Below are positions 18,987 to 29,944 of a DNA stretch of 64,000 nt, piece by piece. Numbering within the stretch: position 1 is the stretch's first letter; each line of letters opens with the position of its first letter. The notes below the pieces were generated by a model. It did no database searches. It saw only the letters and a list, made by a program, of their open reading frames with translations, and was not told the DNA's origin. Both the position numbers and the translations under genes were made by a program. Origin of the DNA: an uncultured Colwellia sp. (lineage in GTDB: Bacteria; Pseudomonadota; Gammaproteobacteria; Enterobacterales; Alteromonadaceae); the NCBI GenBank assembly GCA_913049915.1, contig CAJWZC010000003.1, positions 26,714 to 90,713 of the forward strand. Reading direction: 5' to 3'.

Positions 18987-19035
18987 AAACCATGATCATA
19001 TTTAGGGTAAGATACCCTAAATATGATCATGGTTT
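18987..19035. repeat. Perfect 23-bp inverted repeat with 3-nt loop
   Basis: The arms aaaccatgatcatatttagg-gta and tac-cctaaatatgatcatggttt are perfectly complementary around aga. The 49-bp palindrome has no T run after it on either side and no flanking gene within 300 bp. Confidence 0.85.
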
Positions 19036-19223
19036 GTGGGTCAGGTTTAAACATAAGTCTGTTATACCTTCGGTCGTAATACATTAACGGGTACTGTCAT
19101 ACTAGCCTAAGTTATAACCGGCTTAAAAATTAAAAGTAGGTGTTTGAGCTGATAATAGGGTGTCGATACGAGGTAGAATCGATGTCTTTAGAGTGGGGTA
19201 GTTGTTATCGGTTTTGTTGGGCA

Positions 19224-19257
19224 TAAAAAAGCTGGAGTTATTAATACCCCAGCTTTC
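19224..19257 (-). terminator. Terminator-like hairpin without an obvious gene
   Basis: Minus strand AAAGCTGGGGTATTAATAACTCCAGCTTT followed by a T run. The nearest minus-strand gene upstream is the glutaredoxin, about 670 bp away, so it may end a lost gene or an unannotated RNA. Confidence 0.55.
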
Positions 19258-19927
19258 ATTTAACGCGTTGACTAGGTCAATACGAAGTACTTACTAGCTA
19301 ACATTATGCTAAACAAATGACTATATCGTATCTAAATGAACATAAATTTAACTAGTTTTTAGGACTAATTCATGTTGGTAGTGTTCCATTTATCGAAAGG
19401 TGAAAGCTTTAATAAGGCCGGGATATTGTGGTATAGTTAAATGTAATTAGTTGGCTTAGGCAAGTTCAATTAAGTCAGTTCGCTTCATTGTGAACAAGCT
19501 ATACCTAAATACTCCGTCCTATGACTCAGTACAATCTATGGCTTGGCTATTTATCAATGGTTACAGCTTTATAGAAGACTTGAAATAAATCATCGCTTAA
19601 CTCAATAAATACCTGATGAGATAGCTTCATTCTGGCTTTACAAGAAATAGCGGTGCTAACTGACTTTGTTGACACCATAGCCGTCATAGATATTTTAGTC
19701 AAAGTTGCGTCTATTACACGACAAGTTGACGGAGGTAACGTATGAACTACCTAGTAAAATCAGGGTAACAATACTTGTGCTGATTAATAAATTTATGGCG
19801 TTAGAATGGTAAGGGACAGATTATATGATGTCCTACTCCTCTATATCCTGTTATCTACTTGAAATAGAATAATCAATAACTCTGTACCCATTAGTTGCTC
19901 AATTATCTAATTAGATGCCTCTACTTC

Positions 19928-20161
19928 TTAATCTTCGGCGTAGAGTTTCTTAAAATTTTCTAGATTCCAGCCAATCATTACTTCATCACCAACTTTAAGA
20001 GCTGGTACAGAGCGAGCCCCTATAGCGTCAAGCTCTTTTCTACCACGCTGCATTTTCGCATTTGTTACTCTGTATTTAATACCATTATTATTCAAGTAAT
20101 TTTGAGCTTCACGACAATGGGGGCATTTATCTGAAATATATAAAACAACGCGTTTCATCAC
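19928..20161 (-). CDS. Glutaredoxin-family thiol-disulfide protein
   Basis: This 77-residue thioredoxin-fold protein has the active site CPHC at about residues 14-17 (YISDKCPHCREAQNYL) and the cis-Pro loop ARSVPALKVGD. It probably reduces mixed disulfides using glutathione or a related thiol. The CPHC motif differs from the CPYC of classical GrxA/GrxC and resembles Grx-like NrdH/YbbN-type outliers. It is a single-gene unit with no operon partner. The family is sure; the partner is unknown. Confidence 0.82.
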   Translation of the reverse strand: MMKRVVLYISDKCPHCREAQNYLNNNGIKYRVTNAKMQRGRKELDAIGARSVPALKVGDEVMIGWNLENFKKLYAED

Positions 20162-20672
20162 TAACCTTTACAGAACTGTTAAAGACTAACTATTTTACTT
20201 AACTCTCAATAAAAAACAAAGATGAATTAACTGAACTGTCGATTCTATACAAAGAAAATTAAGCTACGTTAGCAAATTAATGGGATCAAAGTATCTGAAG
20301 TAGTCGCTTTGGCTTTGATTTAATCGTTTCAGGTTGGAGCTACTAATAGCAGTAATGAGCTTTAAGTTGTCAACAGAAGCTTTTTTATTATCTGTTAATT
20401 TTTGTGACTAGTTAATATATATGATTAAGTAATAATGCGGCCAAAATAATTCTAGCGCCAATGTATAACCTCAGTATCCTGTATCAGCACGTTAACAATA
20501 ATACCTGCTGGAATAAGTATATTATTTATTGCTACTCACGCACTACACATGAAAATAATAAATATAAAAAACAAAAGGTTAAAATGCTTTTAGGCGAATC
20601 GTTTAGTAATGTAATTAAATTTATAATAAATCAGTACAAAAATGCAGTCTAATGGTTAGACGGCATTAACAA
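20162..20672. other. Intergenic region with the formaldehyde operon terminator
   Basis: The 63-aa + ORF at 20461 has no ribosome site or family likeness and is not called. The only clear signal is the terminator at 20636-20665. Confidence 0.5.
20636..20665 (-). terminator. Terminator of the adhC-fghA operon
   Basis: Minus strand TGCCGTCTAA-CCA-TTAGACTGCA, then a T run, eight bases past the hydrolase stop codon. Confidence 0.8.
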
Positions 20673-21524
20673 TTACCTACTTAAGTTCTCGGCGTGAAAG
20701 CGCAGATGCTCTGCAATAAATGCTGAGATAAAATAGTAGCTGTGGTCATAACCCTCATGGAGGTTTAAATCCAATGGATAGTTGCTGGCTTTTGCTGCCG
20801 CTTCCAATGATTCAGGTTTTAACTGCTCGTTTAGGAAGTTATCAGCCATACCCTGGTCAACTTTCGCTGGAACAAGCGTGGTTGCTTTTCGCATTAACTC
20901 ACTTGCATCATGATTAAGCCAAGTTGCTTTGTCTTTACCCAAGTAGGCACTAAACGCTTTTTTGCCCCAAGGTACATTCACTGGGTTGCAAATTGGGCTA
21001 AACGCCGACATTGAGCTATAACGCTCAGGATTTAACATAGCAATAGTCAATGCGCCATGACCACCCATTGAATGTCCGCTAATGGCGCGTTTTTCTGATA
21101 CTGGGAATGTCGCTTCAATTATCTGCGGCAACTCATTAACCACGTAATCGTACATATGAAAATGACGATTCCAAGGTGCTTGCGTAGCATTGACATAAAA
21201 CCCAGCTCCTTGGCCTAAATCATAGCCGTCATCATTAGCGACCTCTTCACCTCGAGGGCTAGTATCAGGTGTAACAATGGCAATACCTAACTCAGCAGCT
21301 ATGCTTAGTGCGCCTGCTTTTTGCATAAAATTTTCATCGGTGCAGGTAAGGCCAGAAAGCCAATACAACACTGGGACTTTGTCTCCATTTGATACTTGTG
21401 GAGGCAAATAAATAGCAAATCGCATAGCACAATTTAATGTTTTAGATTGGTGACTATATTGTTTGTGCCAGCCTCCAAAACTTTTGTTCATGCTTACGTT
21501 TTCAATTAAATGATCGGTTGTCAT
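20673..21524 (-). CDS. fghA: S-formylglutathione hydrolase
   Basis: This 283-residue alpha/beta hydrolase of the esterase D family has the nucleophile elbow SGHSMGGHGAL at about 150. The C-terminal HEGYDHSYYFIS carries the catalytic His. It hydrolyses S-formylglutathione to formate and glutathione, the last step of glutathione-dependent formaldehyde detoxification in the cytoplasm. It lies 81 bp downstream of the class III alcohol dehydrogenase on the same strand and ends at a terminator, so the two form one operon. Confidence 0.95.
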   Translation of the reverse strand: MTTDHLIENVSMNKSFGGWHKQYSHQSKTLNCAMRFAIYLPPQVSNGDKVPVLYWLSGLTCTDENFMQKAGALSIAAELGIAIVTPDTSPRGEEVANDDGYDLGQGAGFYVNATQAPWNRHFHMYDYVVNELPQIIEATFPVSEKRAISGHSMGGHGALTIAMLNPERYSSMSAFSPICNPVNVPWGKKAFSAYLGKDKATWLNHDASELMRKATTLVPAKVDQGMADNFLNEQLKPESLEAAAKASNYPLDLNLHEGYDHSYYFISAFIAEHLRFHAENLSR

Positions 21525-21605
21525 GGTAAAACCTCAAGATATTACCCCTGTTCATTTGTGGTATGAAAGAGGTAACGAAATAGCTATTATTGATTAGAAT
21601 GGATG

Positions 21606-23158
<1,553 letters not shown>

Positions 23159-23269
23159 TTACTCAAGTTTGCTGAAACGAGTAGCTTCAAATGGAACAGA
23201 TATAATCACTGTTATAATAGCTAATCCTGCACATAGTTCATGGACGATACCCATAAGTATATCTTTCAT
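23159..23269 (-). CDS. Possible 36-aa membrane peptide
   Basis: The ATG at 23269 opens MKDILMGIVHELCAGLAIIT and continues to ...FSKLE, one predicted TM helix. It begins 8 bp after the stop of the 44-aa ORF just upstream, so the two would be a tandem pair. No strong ribosome site is seen. It is too short for the ORF track, and I recognise no family. Confidence 0.35.
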   Translation of the reverse strand: MKDILMGIVHELCAGLAIITVIISVPFEATRFSKLE

Positions 23270-23277
23270 CGTTTGTG

Positions 23278-23412
23278 CTAAAACATAAATGCTACTGAAT
23301 GCCCGAATAAAACTAAAATACTTGCCAGTGATTTAATAAAACCATGAGTTTCTTTTAATACTACATGAGACATCGCTTCTGTAGCAACAGCTAAAAAGGA
23401 AGGCTTAAACAT
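23278..23412 (-). CDS. Possible 44-aa membrane peptide
   Basis: The ORF track gives 92 aa from 23556. The internal ATG at 23412 (MFKPSFLAVATEAMSHVVLK...) has an excellent AGAGGAAG ribosome site eight bases upstream, while the far start has none. The product ends in a hydrophobic stretch (LASILVLFGHSVAFMF). The function is unknown. It lies between adhC and the divergent LysR gene. Confidence 0.45.
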   Translation of the reverse strand: MFKPSFLAVATEAMSHVVLKETHGFIKSLASILVLFGHSVAFMF

Positions 23413-23569
23413 ACTTTCTTCCTCTAATATTATGCCGAATAATACTGAGTGAGCCCTAGATACTTGACTTATTCGCAGTACTATTTCTTGATGAATGCTA
23501 TTATGTTTGTTGCTAGATGAATAATAATATTCTGGTTTAGTAAATAACTTATACATATAGGTAACAGTT

Positions 23570-24436
23570 ATGCAGTGGGATGGAATCAGCGAATTTGTTT
23601 ACGTTGCGGAAAGCGATAGCTTTACCCTAGCTTCAAAAAAAATGGCGATATCGACAGCGCAAGTTAGTCGTCAGGTAAGTGCGTTAGAAAAACGGCTTAA
23701 TATCAAATTATTTTATCGAACAACACGTAAAGTGTCGTTAACAGAAGAAGGGAGAATTTTTTATCAGCACTGTCGCAGTGTACTCGATGGCTTAGATGCT
23801 GCAGAACGTGCTATTACAAATTTACAAACTAAGCCTCAAGGTAAAATTAAGCTAACAGCCCCTGTAGCCTTTGGTGAGAAACAAATATTACCATTAGTGA
23901 ATAATTTTATTAAGCAATATAACGATGTTGAAGTGTCTGCTTATTTAAGTAATCGACAAGTAGATATTGTTGAAGATGGCTATGATTTAGCCATTCGTCT
24001 CGGTAAGTTAAGTGACTCGACCATGATGGCAAAAAAGTTAGGTAAGAGAACAAGCTATGTTTGTGCATCGCCAGATTATTTAGCTAAACACGGTATACCC
24101 CATTCTATATCGGAGCTTAATAAGCACAGTTGTTTATTAGGAACGAATGACTACTGGCACTTTAGGGAATCAGGCCGAGAAAAGAGTATCCGCGTAACGG
24201 GTAGATTACGTTATAACAATGGTTATAGTTTGACTGATGCTGCATTGAAGGGATTAGGTATAGTGCAGTTACCTGATTATTATATTGAAAAACAGATACA
24301 AAGTGGTGAACTGGTGTCGTTATTAGATAATTATCGTGCGCCTGATGAAGGAATATGGGCGGTTTATCCTCACAATCGCCATTTATCGCCGAAGATAAGA
24401 CTACTTGTCGATTATTTAGCTAAACAGTTACTTTAA
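23570..24436 (+). CDS. LysR-family transcriptional regulator, probable formaldehyde-operon regulator
   Basis: This 288-residue protein has an N-terminal winged helix (FVYVAESDSFTLASKKMAIS then AQVSRQVSALEKRL) and a C-terminal periplasmic-binding-like effector domain (VDIVEDGYDLAIRLGKL). It belongs to the subfamily with the 'SPDYLAKHG' segment. LysR genes next to adhC-fghA commonly control them, and the divergent layout suggests the same here, though small ORFs intervene. It is followed by a terminator at 24630-24663. Confidence 0.88.
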   Translation: MQWDGISEFVYVAESDSFTLASKKMAISTAQVSRQVSALEKRLNIKLFYRTTRKVSLTEEGRIFYQHCRSVLDGLDAAERAITNLQTKPQGKIKLTAPVAFGEKQILPLVNNFIKQYNDVEVSAYLSNRQVDIVEDGYDLAIRLGKLSDSTMMAKKLGKRTSYVCASPDYLAKHGIPHSISELNKHSCLLGTNDYWHFRESGREKSIRVTGRLRYNNGYSLTDAALKGLGIVQLPDYYIEKQIQSGELVSLLDNYRAPDEGIWAVYPHNRHLSPKIRLLVDYLAKQLL

Positions 24437-24629
24437 GTTATGATGGTTTTACATACTGGTTGAAAAAAGTCATTCAACAGCATAGGAAAACAGTCCATCA
24501 TCACTTTTTGGAGCGGTTAAGAAATAATGGACTAAATTAAACATCTTTATTGAGGTTTTTATTAATTAGCATTAGAAAATTCATTATTAAAGTTTTAGTA
24601 CTTAATACGTTAGTTAACTGTTAAAAGGC

Positions 24630-24663
24630 AAGTCTAGAGTAATAATATACTCTGGACTTTTTA
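24630..24663 (+). terminator. Terminator between LysR and MBL genes
   Basis: Stem AAGTCTAGAGTA-ataa-TATACTCTGGACTT with a T run on the + strand and an A run on the other side. It is likely shared by the convergent genes. Confidence 0.78.
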
Positions 24664-24683
24664 TTCATTATGACTTAAAAATA

Positions 24684-25451
24684 CTAGCGTTTATTCGAGA
24701 TTAACGATCTTGGACTTTTTAGTCTTCCTTTAACCGCACGCCAATGTGTTTTAGGTATGGTTGGCGCTAGTTGTAATAAGTGCTGGTAATCATGCTCTGT
24801 TAAACACACTTCTCCGCCATGCGCCAAAATAATGCTTTGTGGTTTTAATGTGATAATTTTATGGAGTGAAGCACGATAACGATTAGGATAAAAAATAGGG
24901 AAAGGTGGAATGTATTTATTTTTTACTTTTACTATTAAATCGGCAACGTACACTTTATTGCTGGGTAAGTGATGTAAAGATAAATCTCTATCAGTATGAC
25001 CTTGAGTCGCTAAAGCAACCCACTCGGTAAACCCGGGTAAATTCTCACCATCATTAAGCTTATAATCTGCGTTTAACTGACTAGAGTACCAAAAGTTAAG
25101 ATGAGGTTTTTTCATACGTTTTGCTACCCACTTAGCCAACAATATGTCAGTTAGATGCATGAGTCGACCTTCTAAACCTGAGTACCACTGTCCACTGACA
25201 TTGGCGGTAGCAATTTTACATCCTGTTATTTTTCGTAACTTATTAGCCGCGCCAGCATGATCTGGGTGCATATGTGTTACCACAATTAAGGCTAAATCAC
25301 TGAACGGGCGTTGAAGGTTTTGGGTAATAAAAAGCTTTAACATAGCAACGTCTGAGCGACAGCACCCATCAAGTAATAGCAGTTTATCAGGATACTCTGC
25401 TAGCAAGATTGTTTGGATATGTCCGTCTATATGGTGTAGTTTCATAATCAT
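24684..25451 (-). CDS. MBL-fold metallo-hydrolase
   Basis: This 255-residue metallo-beta-lactamase-fold enzyme carries the metal motif THMHPDHAG (H-x-H-x-D-H) near residue 61, a later GHTDRDLSLHH and an ILAHGGE His. The fold covers lactamases, glyoxalase II, lactonases and others; no closer assignment is possible. Two Met codons open the ORF (MIMKLHH); the third residue is an alternative start. It stands alone, convergent with the LysR gene. Confidence 0.82.
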   Translation of the reverse strand: MIMKLHHIDGHIQTILLAEYPDKLLLLDGCCRSDVAMLKLFITQNLQRPFSDLALIVVTHMHPDHAGAANKLRKITGCKIATANVSGQWYSGLEGRLMHLTDILLAKWVAKRMKKPHLNFWYSSQLNADYKLNDGENLPGFTEWVALATQGHTDRDLSLHHLPSNKVYVADLIVKVKNKYIPPFPIFYPNRYRASLHKIITLKPQSIILAHGGEVCLTEHDYQHLLQLAPTIPKTHWRAVKGRLKSPRSLISNKR

Positions 25452-25636
25452 AAAGCCGTTCAGTGAATATTTAATGAGAACATTAAATGGTAATGGATAT
25501 ACAGTAAAAGAAAATCCTCATGGCTGCACTACTATAATTCTTAATATCATAATTAACTATGCCACTACATTGACCTTAAAATAGCGAATTTAACGTAAAT
25601 GATGAAAACAAAGATCCTCTAGGAAAAATATTTTAT

Positions 25637-26765
25637 ATGTTTAAAACTATATTGAAGCACCTTTTTTCCAGTATTAAAAGCAAGAAACAACCCAATTACT
25701 TATACTTCGAAAAAGATAAAGAGCCAGTAGAGGAAATATAGCAACAAACTTTTGAAGAGTCTAAAATTGTCGGTCCTGCCAAGCAATTGTGTTTGGTAAG
25801 TATTGAAGAAACACATCGTCAAGATTTCTATGATTTTTTATTTGGCCAATCATTAGCGACAGTACAACACGATGAATTATCGTATTATGTTGCTGACAAA
25901 ATTGAAGCTGTGTTACGTACACCTAATATAATAATTGAAGCAATGTCGGTATTACCTGCTTCGCTCAGTCAGGTCATTGACCAGCTGACTGACGATAACT
26001 TTGATACCCAAGAATTACTTTATTTGATTCAGCAAGAACCCGCTATTGCCGCGAAAGTGATTGAGTTATCTAATTCAGCTTTTTATAACCGTACAGGTAA
26101 AGAAATCTCTGACCTTAAATCTGCTTTTATGTTATTGGGCAGTAATGGACTTATGGAAGGGGTGAACAATAGTTTTGTGAGTAAATTGACCCCTCATCTC
26201 AAATATACTTTAAACAGTATGGTAATAAAATTTGGCACCATAGCTTAACTACTGGTGTTATTTCTAAAGAATTAATAAATAATCCTCTTATAAAAACAAG
26301 GCCGCTCAAGGCTATCTTATTGATCTTATTTGTAATTTGGGTGACATGATTATTTACTAATTATTGATGGAAGTATTTTCTTTTATCCATCCTGATCATC
26401 AACCGAACTCCTATGCCTTTAAAGAATTAATACAGAAAAAATCAAAAAAATTAACTTATCATATTGCTAAACATTGGCAATTCCCTCAGTCCATTTTAGA
26501 TGCACTCGCGTTACAGGTTAAGTTAACTAATGTTTCGATGTTACCTGCTCTTTTTAGCAAACGACCTATGGCTTGTTATGTTTATGAAGGTAATATAATT
26601 AGTAAACTAATTATATTGTTTGAGCACAATGATAAAACCGAAGTCGAGTTAAGATAGGCCTTAGGAATATTGCTCTATAGCGATGAAGCGAAACAGTATG
26701 TTGAACAAGTATTAGCTGTTAGGGCGGAGCAATTAAAACAGACTTTGTTGGTACAAAGTAGTTAA
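25637..26765 (+). pseudogene. Decayed HDOD-domain signalling protein
   Basis: A single gene of about 375 codons can be traced through several lesions. It starts MFKTILKHLFSSIKSKK at 25637 and hits an in-frame TAG at 25739. It reads on through the HDOD core (VLPASLSQVIDQL, IQQEPAIAAKVIELSNSAFYN) to 26248, then shifts frame near 26230 (WHHSLTTGVISKEL). It shifts again near 26320 (LIDLICNLGDMIIY), meets a TAA near 26357, resumes MEVFSFIHPDHQPNSY, hits TAG at 26655 and ends ...KQTLLVQSS at 26765. HDOD proteins link sensing to second-messenger or motility control. A terminator still follows it. Confidence 0.85.
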
Positions 26766-26794
26766 TTTAAGTAGTAAGTCATAGTTTATTCTAT

Positions 26795-26828
26795 AAAAAA
26801 GCCACCCATAAATGGATGGCTTTTTTTA
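26795..26828. terminator. Bidirectional terminator
   Basis: AAAAAGCCACCCAT-aa-ATGGATGGCTTTTT with T runs on both strands, between the HDOD pseudogene and the convergent RND operon. Confidence 0.85.
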
Positions 26829-26884
26829 TTAACGAAGAATGTCCAGTTAACGACTTTTTGCAAGGCAGAGTTAGAGACTTATAT

Positions 26885-29800
26885 TTATTCAACACTAATT
26901 TTTTGTCTTTTTTCTGCTAAGACTAAATAAAAGCTAGGTAAAATAAACAAGGTAAAGATAGTACCAATAAACATACCCGCCACTAAAATAATACCAATAC
27001 TATTACGCGCTTCTGCACCAGCACCTGTAACTAATACTAATGGGAAGTGGCCCAAAATAGTGGCTGCTGTGGTCATCAAAATAGGACGTAAACGCGTGGT
27101 TGCTGCTTCAGTAACTGCAGCGAGTTTATTCGCGCCAAGCTCTTGTGCGTGATTAGCAAACTCGACAATTAAAATACCATTTTTAGCAATTAAGCCTATT
27201 AAGGTAATTAAGCCTATCTGCGAGTAAATATTTATAGTCGTTAGTTCAAGGTAAGGAATTAGCAGGGCACCAGATAAGGCCAAGGGTACACAGCCAAGTA
27301 ACACCACTAACGGATCTCTAAAGCTATTAAACTGAATCGCTAGTACTAGGAATACAATTATTAATGAAATACCCAATACCATGATTAAGGTATTACCCTC
27401 TTGACGTAATTGTCTTGATTCACCCGCATAATCAATAGAATAACCTAGAGGTAATATTTCTTTTGCTGCGTTTTCAATAGCAGATAACGCCGCTTCTTTA
27501 TTTGAACCTGGCGCTACACCACCATAGATTCTAAAAGACGATTGTTGAGCAAAAGTCCCTAATGCTCTGGGTACGGTTTTCCATGTTAACTCAGCGACCG
27601 ATGAAACGGGTAACAATTCACCGGTGGGTAATTTAATATCCAATGATAAAATCGCTTCCGTTTTACTACGTACGTCATCATTAATAATAGGGATGACGCG
27701 ATAAGCCTTACCATTAGAATCAAAACGGTTAACAAAGTTACTCGATAATAAAATACCTAATTGCTCGCTTATTTGTCCGACAGTCATACCCAAATCGGCA
27801 ATTTTCTCGCGATTTAATTGTAACTCTACTTGCGGTAAATCTATTTTTAGATCGGTATCAGCAAAGAGGAATTGACCACTGCCAAAGGCGGCACCCACAA
27901 GCTGATCGGCATATTGCTTCATTTCGCTATAGGGGGCTGAGGCTTTAACAATCATTTCTATTTCAAACTGACCCGAGGTTGGTAATGAGGCCGGTAAAAT
28001 AGGAAACATGTTAAGTCCGGGTATTTGCGCTAGTTTTCCGTAAATCCGCGGTACTAGTGATTGTGCGCTGTAGTCACGGTCATCGGTATTAACCAACTCT
28101 AACCCGCCAAATCCGCCGCCACCAAAAATTATTTGCCAAATTTTCTTACCGCCTTCAATCTCTTGTAAGCTTTCAACAACGGGATTCATTTGCGAAACGT
28201 TATACAGCAATGACGCATCAGGCGGTGATTGAATAACAAACATCACCATGGCTTGATCTTCTACCGGCGCTAATTCTTTTTTTGAGTACAGATAAAAAGG
28301 TACTGTGAGTAGTGAAACGACCAAGGCAATTAAAAATACTTGCCCTTGCCACTTAAAAATACGGTGCAATAATTTGGCATAGCCTCGTTGTATTCTTTCA
28401 AAAAGGTGATTTACTTTAGTCGTTAACCAACTCTCTTCGCCGCCTTTAGGTGAAACATAAGCACTCATGATAGGTGATAACGTTACCGCAACAATACCTG
28501 AAATAATGACGGCAATGGCGAGGGTAAACGCAAATTCTTTGAACAATACGCCTGTTAGCCCTGATAGGAATCCTATAGGTGCATAAACGGCCGCCAGCGT
28601 TAACGTCATTGAAATGATAGGTACAAGCAGTTGGCGAGAGCTAAGCAGTGCCGCATCAAATTTCGACATGCCTTGGCGCATTAATCTAGCAACGTTTTCT
28701 ACCACAACAATAGCATCATCGACCACTAAGCCAACCGACAATACGATAGCGAGAACGGTTAATAGGTTTAACGAAAAGCCCATCATGGCCATTGCGGCAA
28801 CCGCGCCTAAAATAGATATAGGTATGGTAATTAATGGCACTATCGCGCTTCTAAATGAGCCCATTAGTAGCACAACAACCAAGCCAACTAAAATAACGGT
28901 TTCAATTAGCGTGGTAAAAATTTCTTTTAATGCATCGCGCATGTATAAAGTACCGTCATAGGCATAATCAATTGATATACCGTACGGTAGCGTTTTATTT
29001 AGCTCGGCAACTTTTTTATATACTTTATCACCAATGGCTATTTCATTAGCGCCAGGTAATGGCCAAATAGAAATATACACCGCATCTTTATCGTTTAGCC
29101 TTGCCGTAACGCTAGTATCTTCTGCGGCGAGTTCAATTTTTGCGACATCTTTTAAATAAATATTAGCGCCATCAATCTGGCTAATAACCAGTTGTTTAAA
29201 GTCTGCAACACTACTGAGTTGTGTATTGGCAACAATATCAATTTTTTGTCGACTATTTTCGACATAACCCAAAGTGGCTATGGTGTTGTTTGTTGCTAAG
29301 GCTTGATAGACATCACTAGCACTTAAGTTAAATACTTGTAGTGCTTGAGCATTTAACCAGACTCGCATTGCTGGTGTTCTAGCACCTTCAATACCTACGC
29401 GTTGTACGCCTTCAATCGCATTTAAAACAGGGTTAACTTGACGAGTTAAATAGTCTGTAATACGTGATAAGTCATTACCATTGGCTTGCACATTTAAATA
29501 CATAACCGCGAAAGGTCTATCAGCACGACTTACTGATACTACTGGATCTTGTGCGCCCTGTGGTAATTCGAAACGAATCTGTCCTAAGCGCGCATTTAAT
29601 TCAGCTAATGCCAGTGTTGAGTTTTCATTTAATTTAAGCCAAACCGTTACTTTAGAGCTACCAGAAGTACTGACTGAATCAACATATTCAACACCAGGTA
29701 CTGTTGCTGCTGCTCGTTCAATGGGTTCGGTTATGAAACCTTTAACTACATCAGCGGATGCACCAATATAATACGTTTCAATAACTAATGAGGCACTGTC

Positions 29801-29935
29801 AATTTTTGGAAATTGCAGTACTGGAATTTTACTTGCTGACCAGATACCAGCAATACAAATAATAATAGATAAAACGATGGCAACTACCGGTCGTCTTACA
29901 AAGATGTCCATGATGGATGATTTACTTTCTTGCAT
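26885..29935 (-). CDS. RND efflux transporter, inner-membrane permease (AcrB family)
   Basis: This 1016-residue HAE1-type pump begins IMDIFVRRPVVAIVLSI, the family TM1 signature. It has 12 predicted TM helices in two halves with large periplasmic loops, and proton-relay aspartates in TM4 (VGLVVDDAIVVVENV). Together with the adaptor upstream it expels drugs, dyes or metabolites across both membranes using the proton gradient. It lies 9 bp after the adaptor gene. No outer-membrane channel is encoded nearby, so it probably borrows a TolC-like one. Confidence 0.95.
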   Translation of the reverse strand: MQESKSSIMDIFVRRPVVAIVLSIIICIAGIWSASKIPVLQFPKIDSASLVIETYYIGASADVVKGFITEPIERAAATVPGVEYVDSVSTSGSSKVTVWLKLNENSTLALAELNARLGQIRFELPQGAQDPVVSVSRADRPFAVMYLNVQANGNDLSRITDYLTRQVNPVLNAIEGVQRVGIEGARTPAMRVWLNAQALQVFNLSASDVYQALATNNTIATLGYVENSRQKIDIVANTQLSSVADFKQLVISQIDGANIYLKDVAKIELAAEDTSVTARLNDKDAVYISIWPLPGANEIAIGDKVYKKVAELNKTLPYGISIDYAYDGTLYMRDALKEIFTTLIETVILVGLVVVLLMGSFRSAIVPLITIPISILGAVAAMAMMGFSLNLLTVLAIVLSVGLVVDDAIVVVENVARLMRQGMSKFDAALLSSRQLLVPIISMTLTLAAVYAPIGFLSGLTGVLFKEFAFTLAIAVIISGIVAVTLSPIMSAYVSPKGGEESWLTTKVNHLFERIQRGYAKLLHRIFKWQGQVFLIALVVSLLTVPFYLYSKKELAPVEDQAMVMFVIQSPPDASLLYNVSQMNPVVESLQEIEGGKKIWQIIFGGGGFGGLELVNTDDRDYSAQSLVPRIYGKLAQIPGLNMFPILPASLPTSGQFEIEMIVKASAPYSEMKQYADQLVGAAFGSGQFLFADTDLKIDLPQVELQLNREKIADLGMTVGQISEQLGILLSSNFVNRFDSNGKAYRVIPIINDDVRSKTEAILSLDIKLPTGELLPVSSVAELTWKTVPRALGTFAQQSSFRIYGGVAPGSNKEAALSAIENAAKEILPLGYSIDYAGESRQLRQEGNTLIMVLGISLIIVFLVLAIQFNSFRDPLVVLLGCVPLALSGALLIPYLELTTINIYSQIGLITLIGLIAKNGILIVEFANHAQELGANKLAAVTEAATTRLRPILMTTAATILGHFPLVLVTGAGAEARNSIGIILVAGMFIGTIFTLFILPSFYLVLAEKRQKISVE

Positions 29936-29944
29936 TATAATCCC

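Larger units (their letters stand above)
18678..19927. other. Long gene-poor gap (about 1.25 kb)
   Basis: It contains a perfect palindrome (18987-19035) and an orphan terminator-like hairpin (about 19224-19257). The minus frame 19547-19687 reads ...STAISCKARMKLSHQVFIELSDD..., which looks like the C-terminal relic of a real protein, but I cannot name it and it lacks a good start. Confidence 0.45.

Noticed and set aside
20461-20652. 63-aa + strand ORF
   Set aside because: No ribosome site and low-complexity Asn/Lys/Tyr composition typical of random AT-rich frames.
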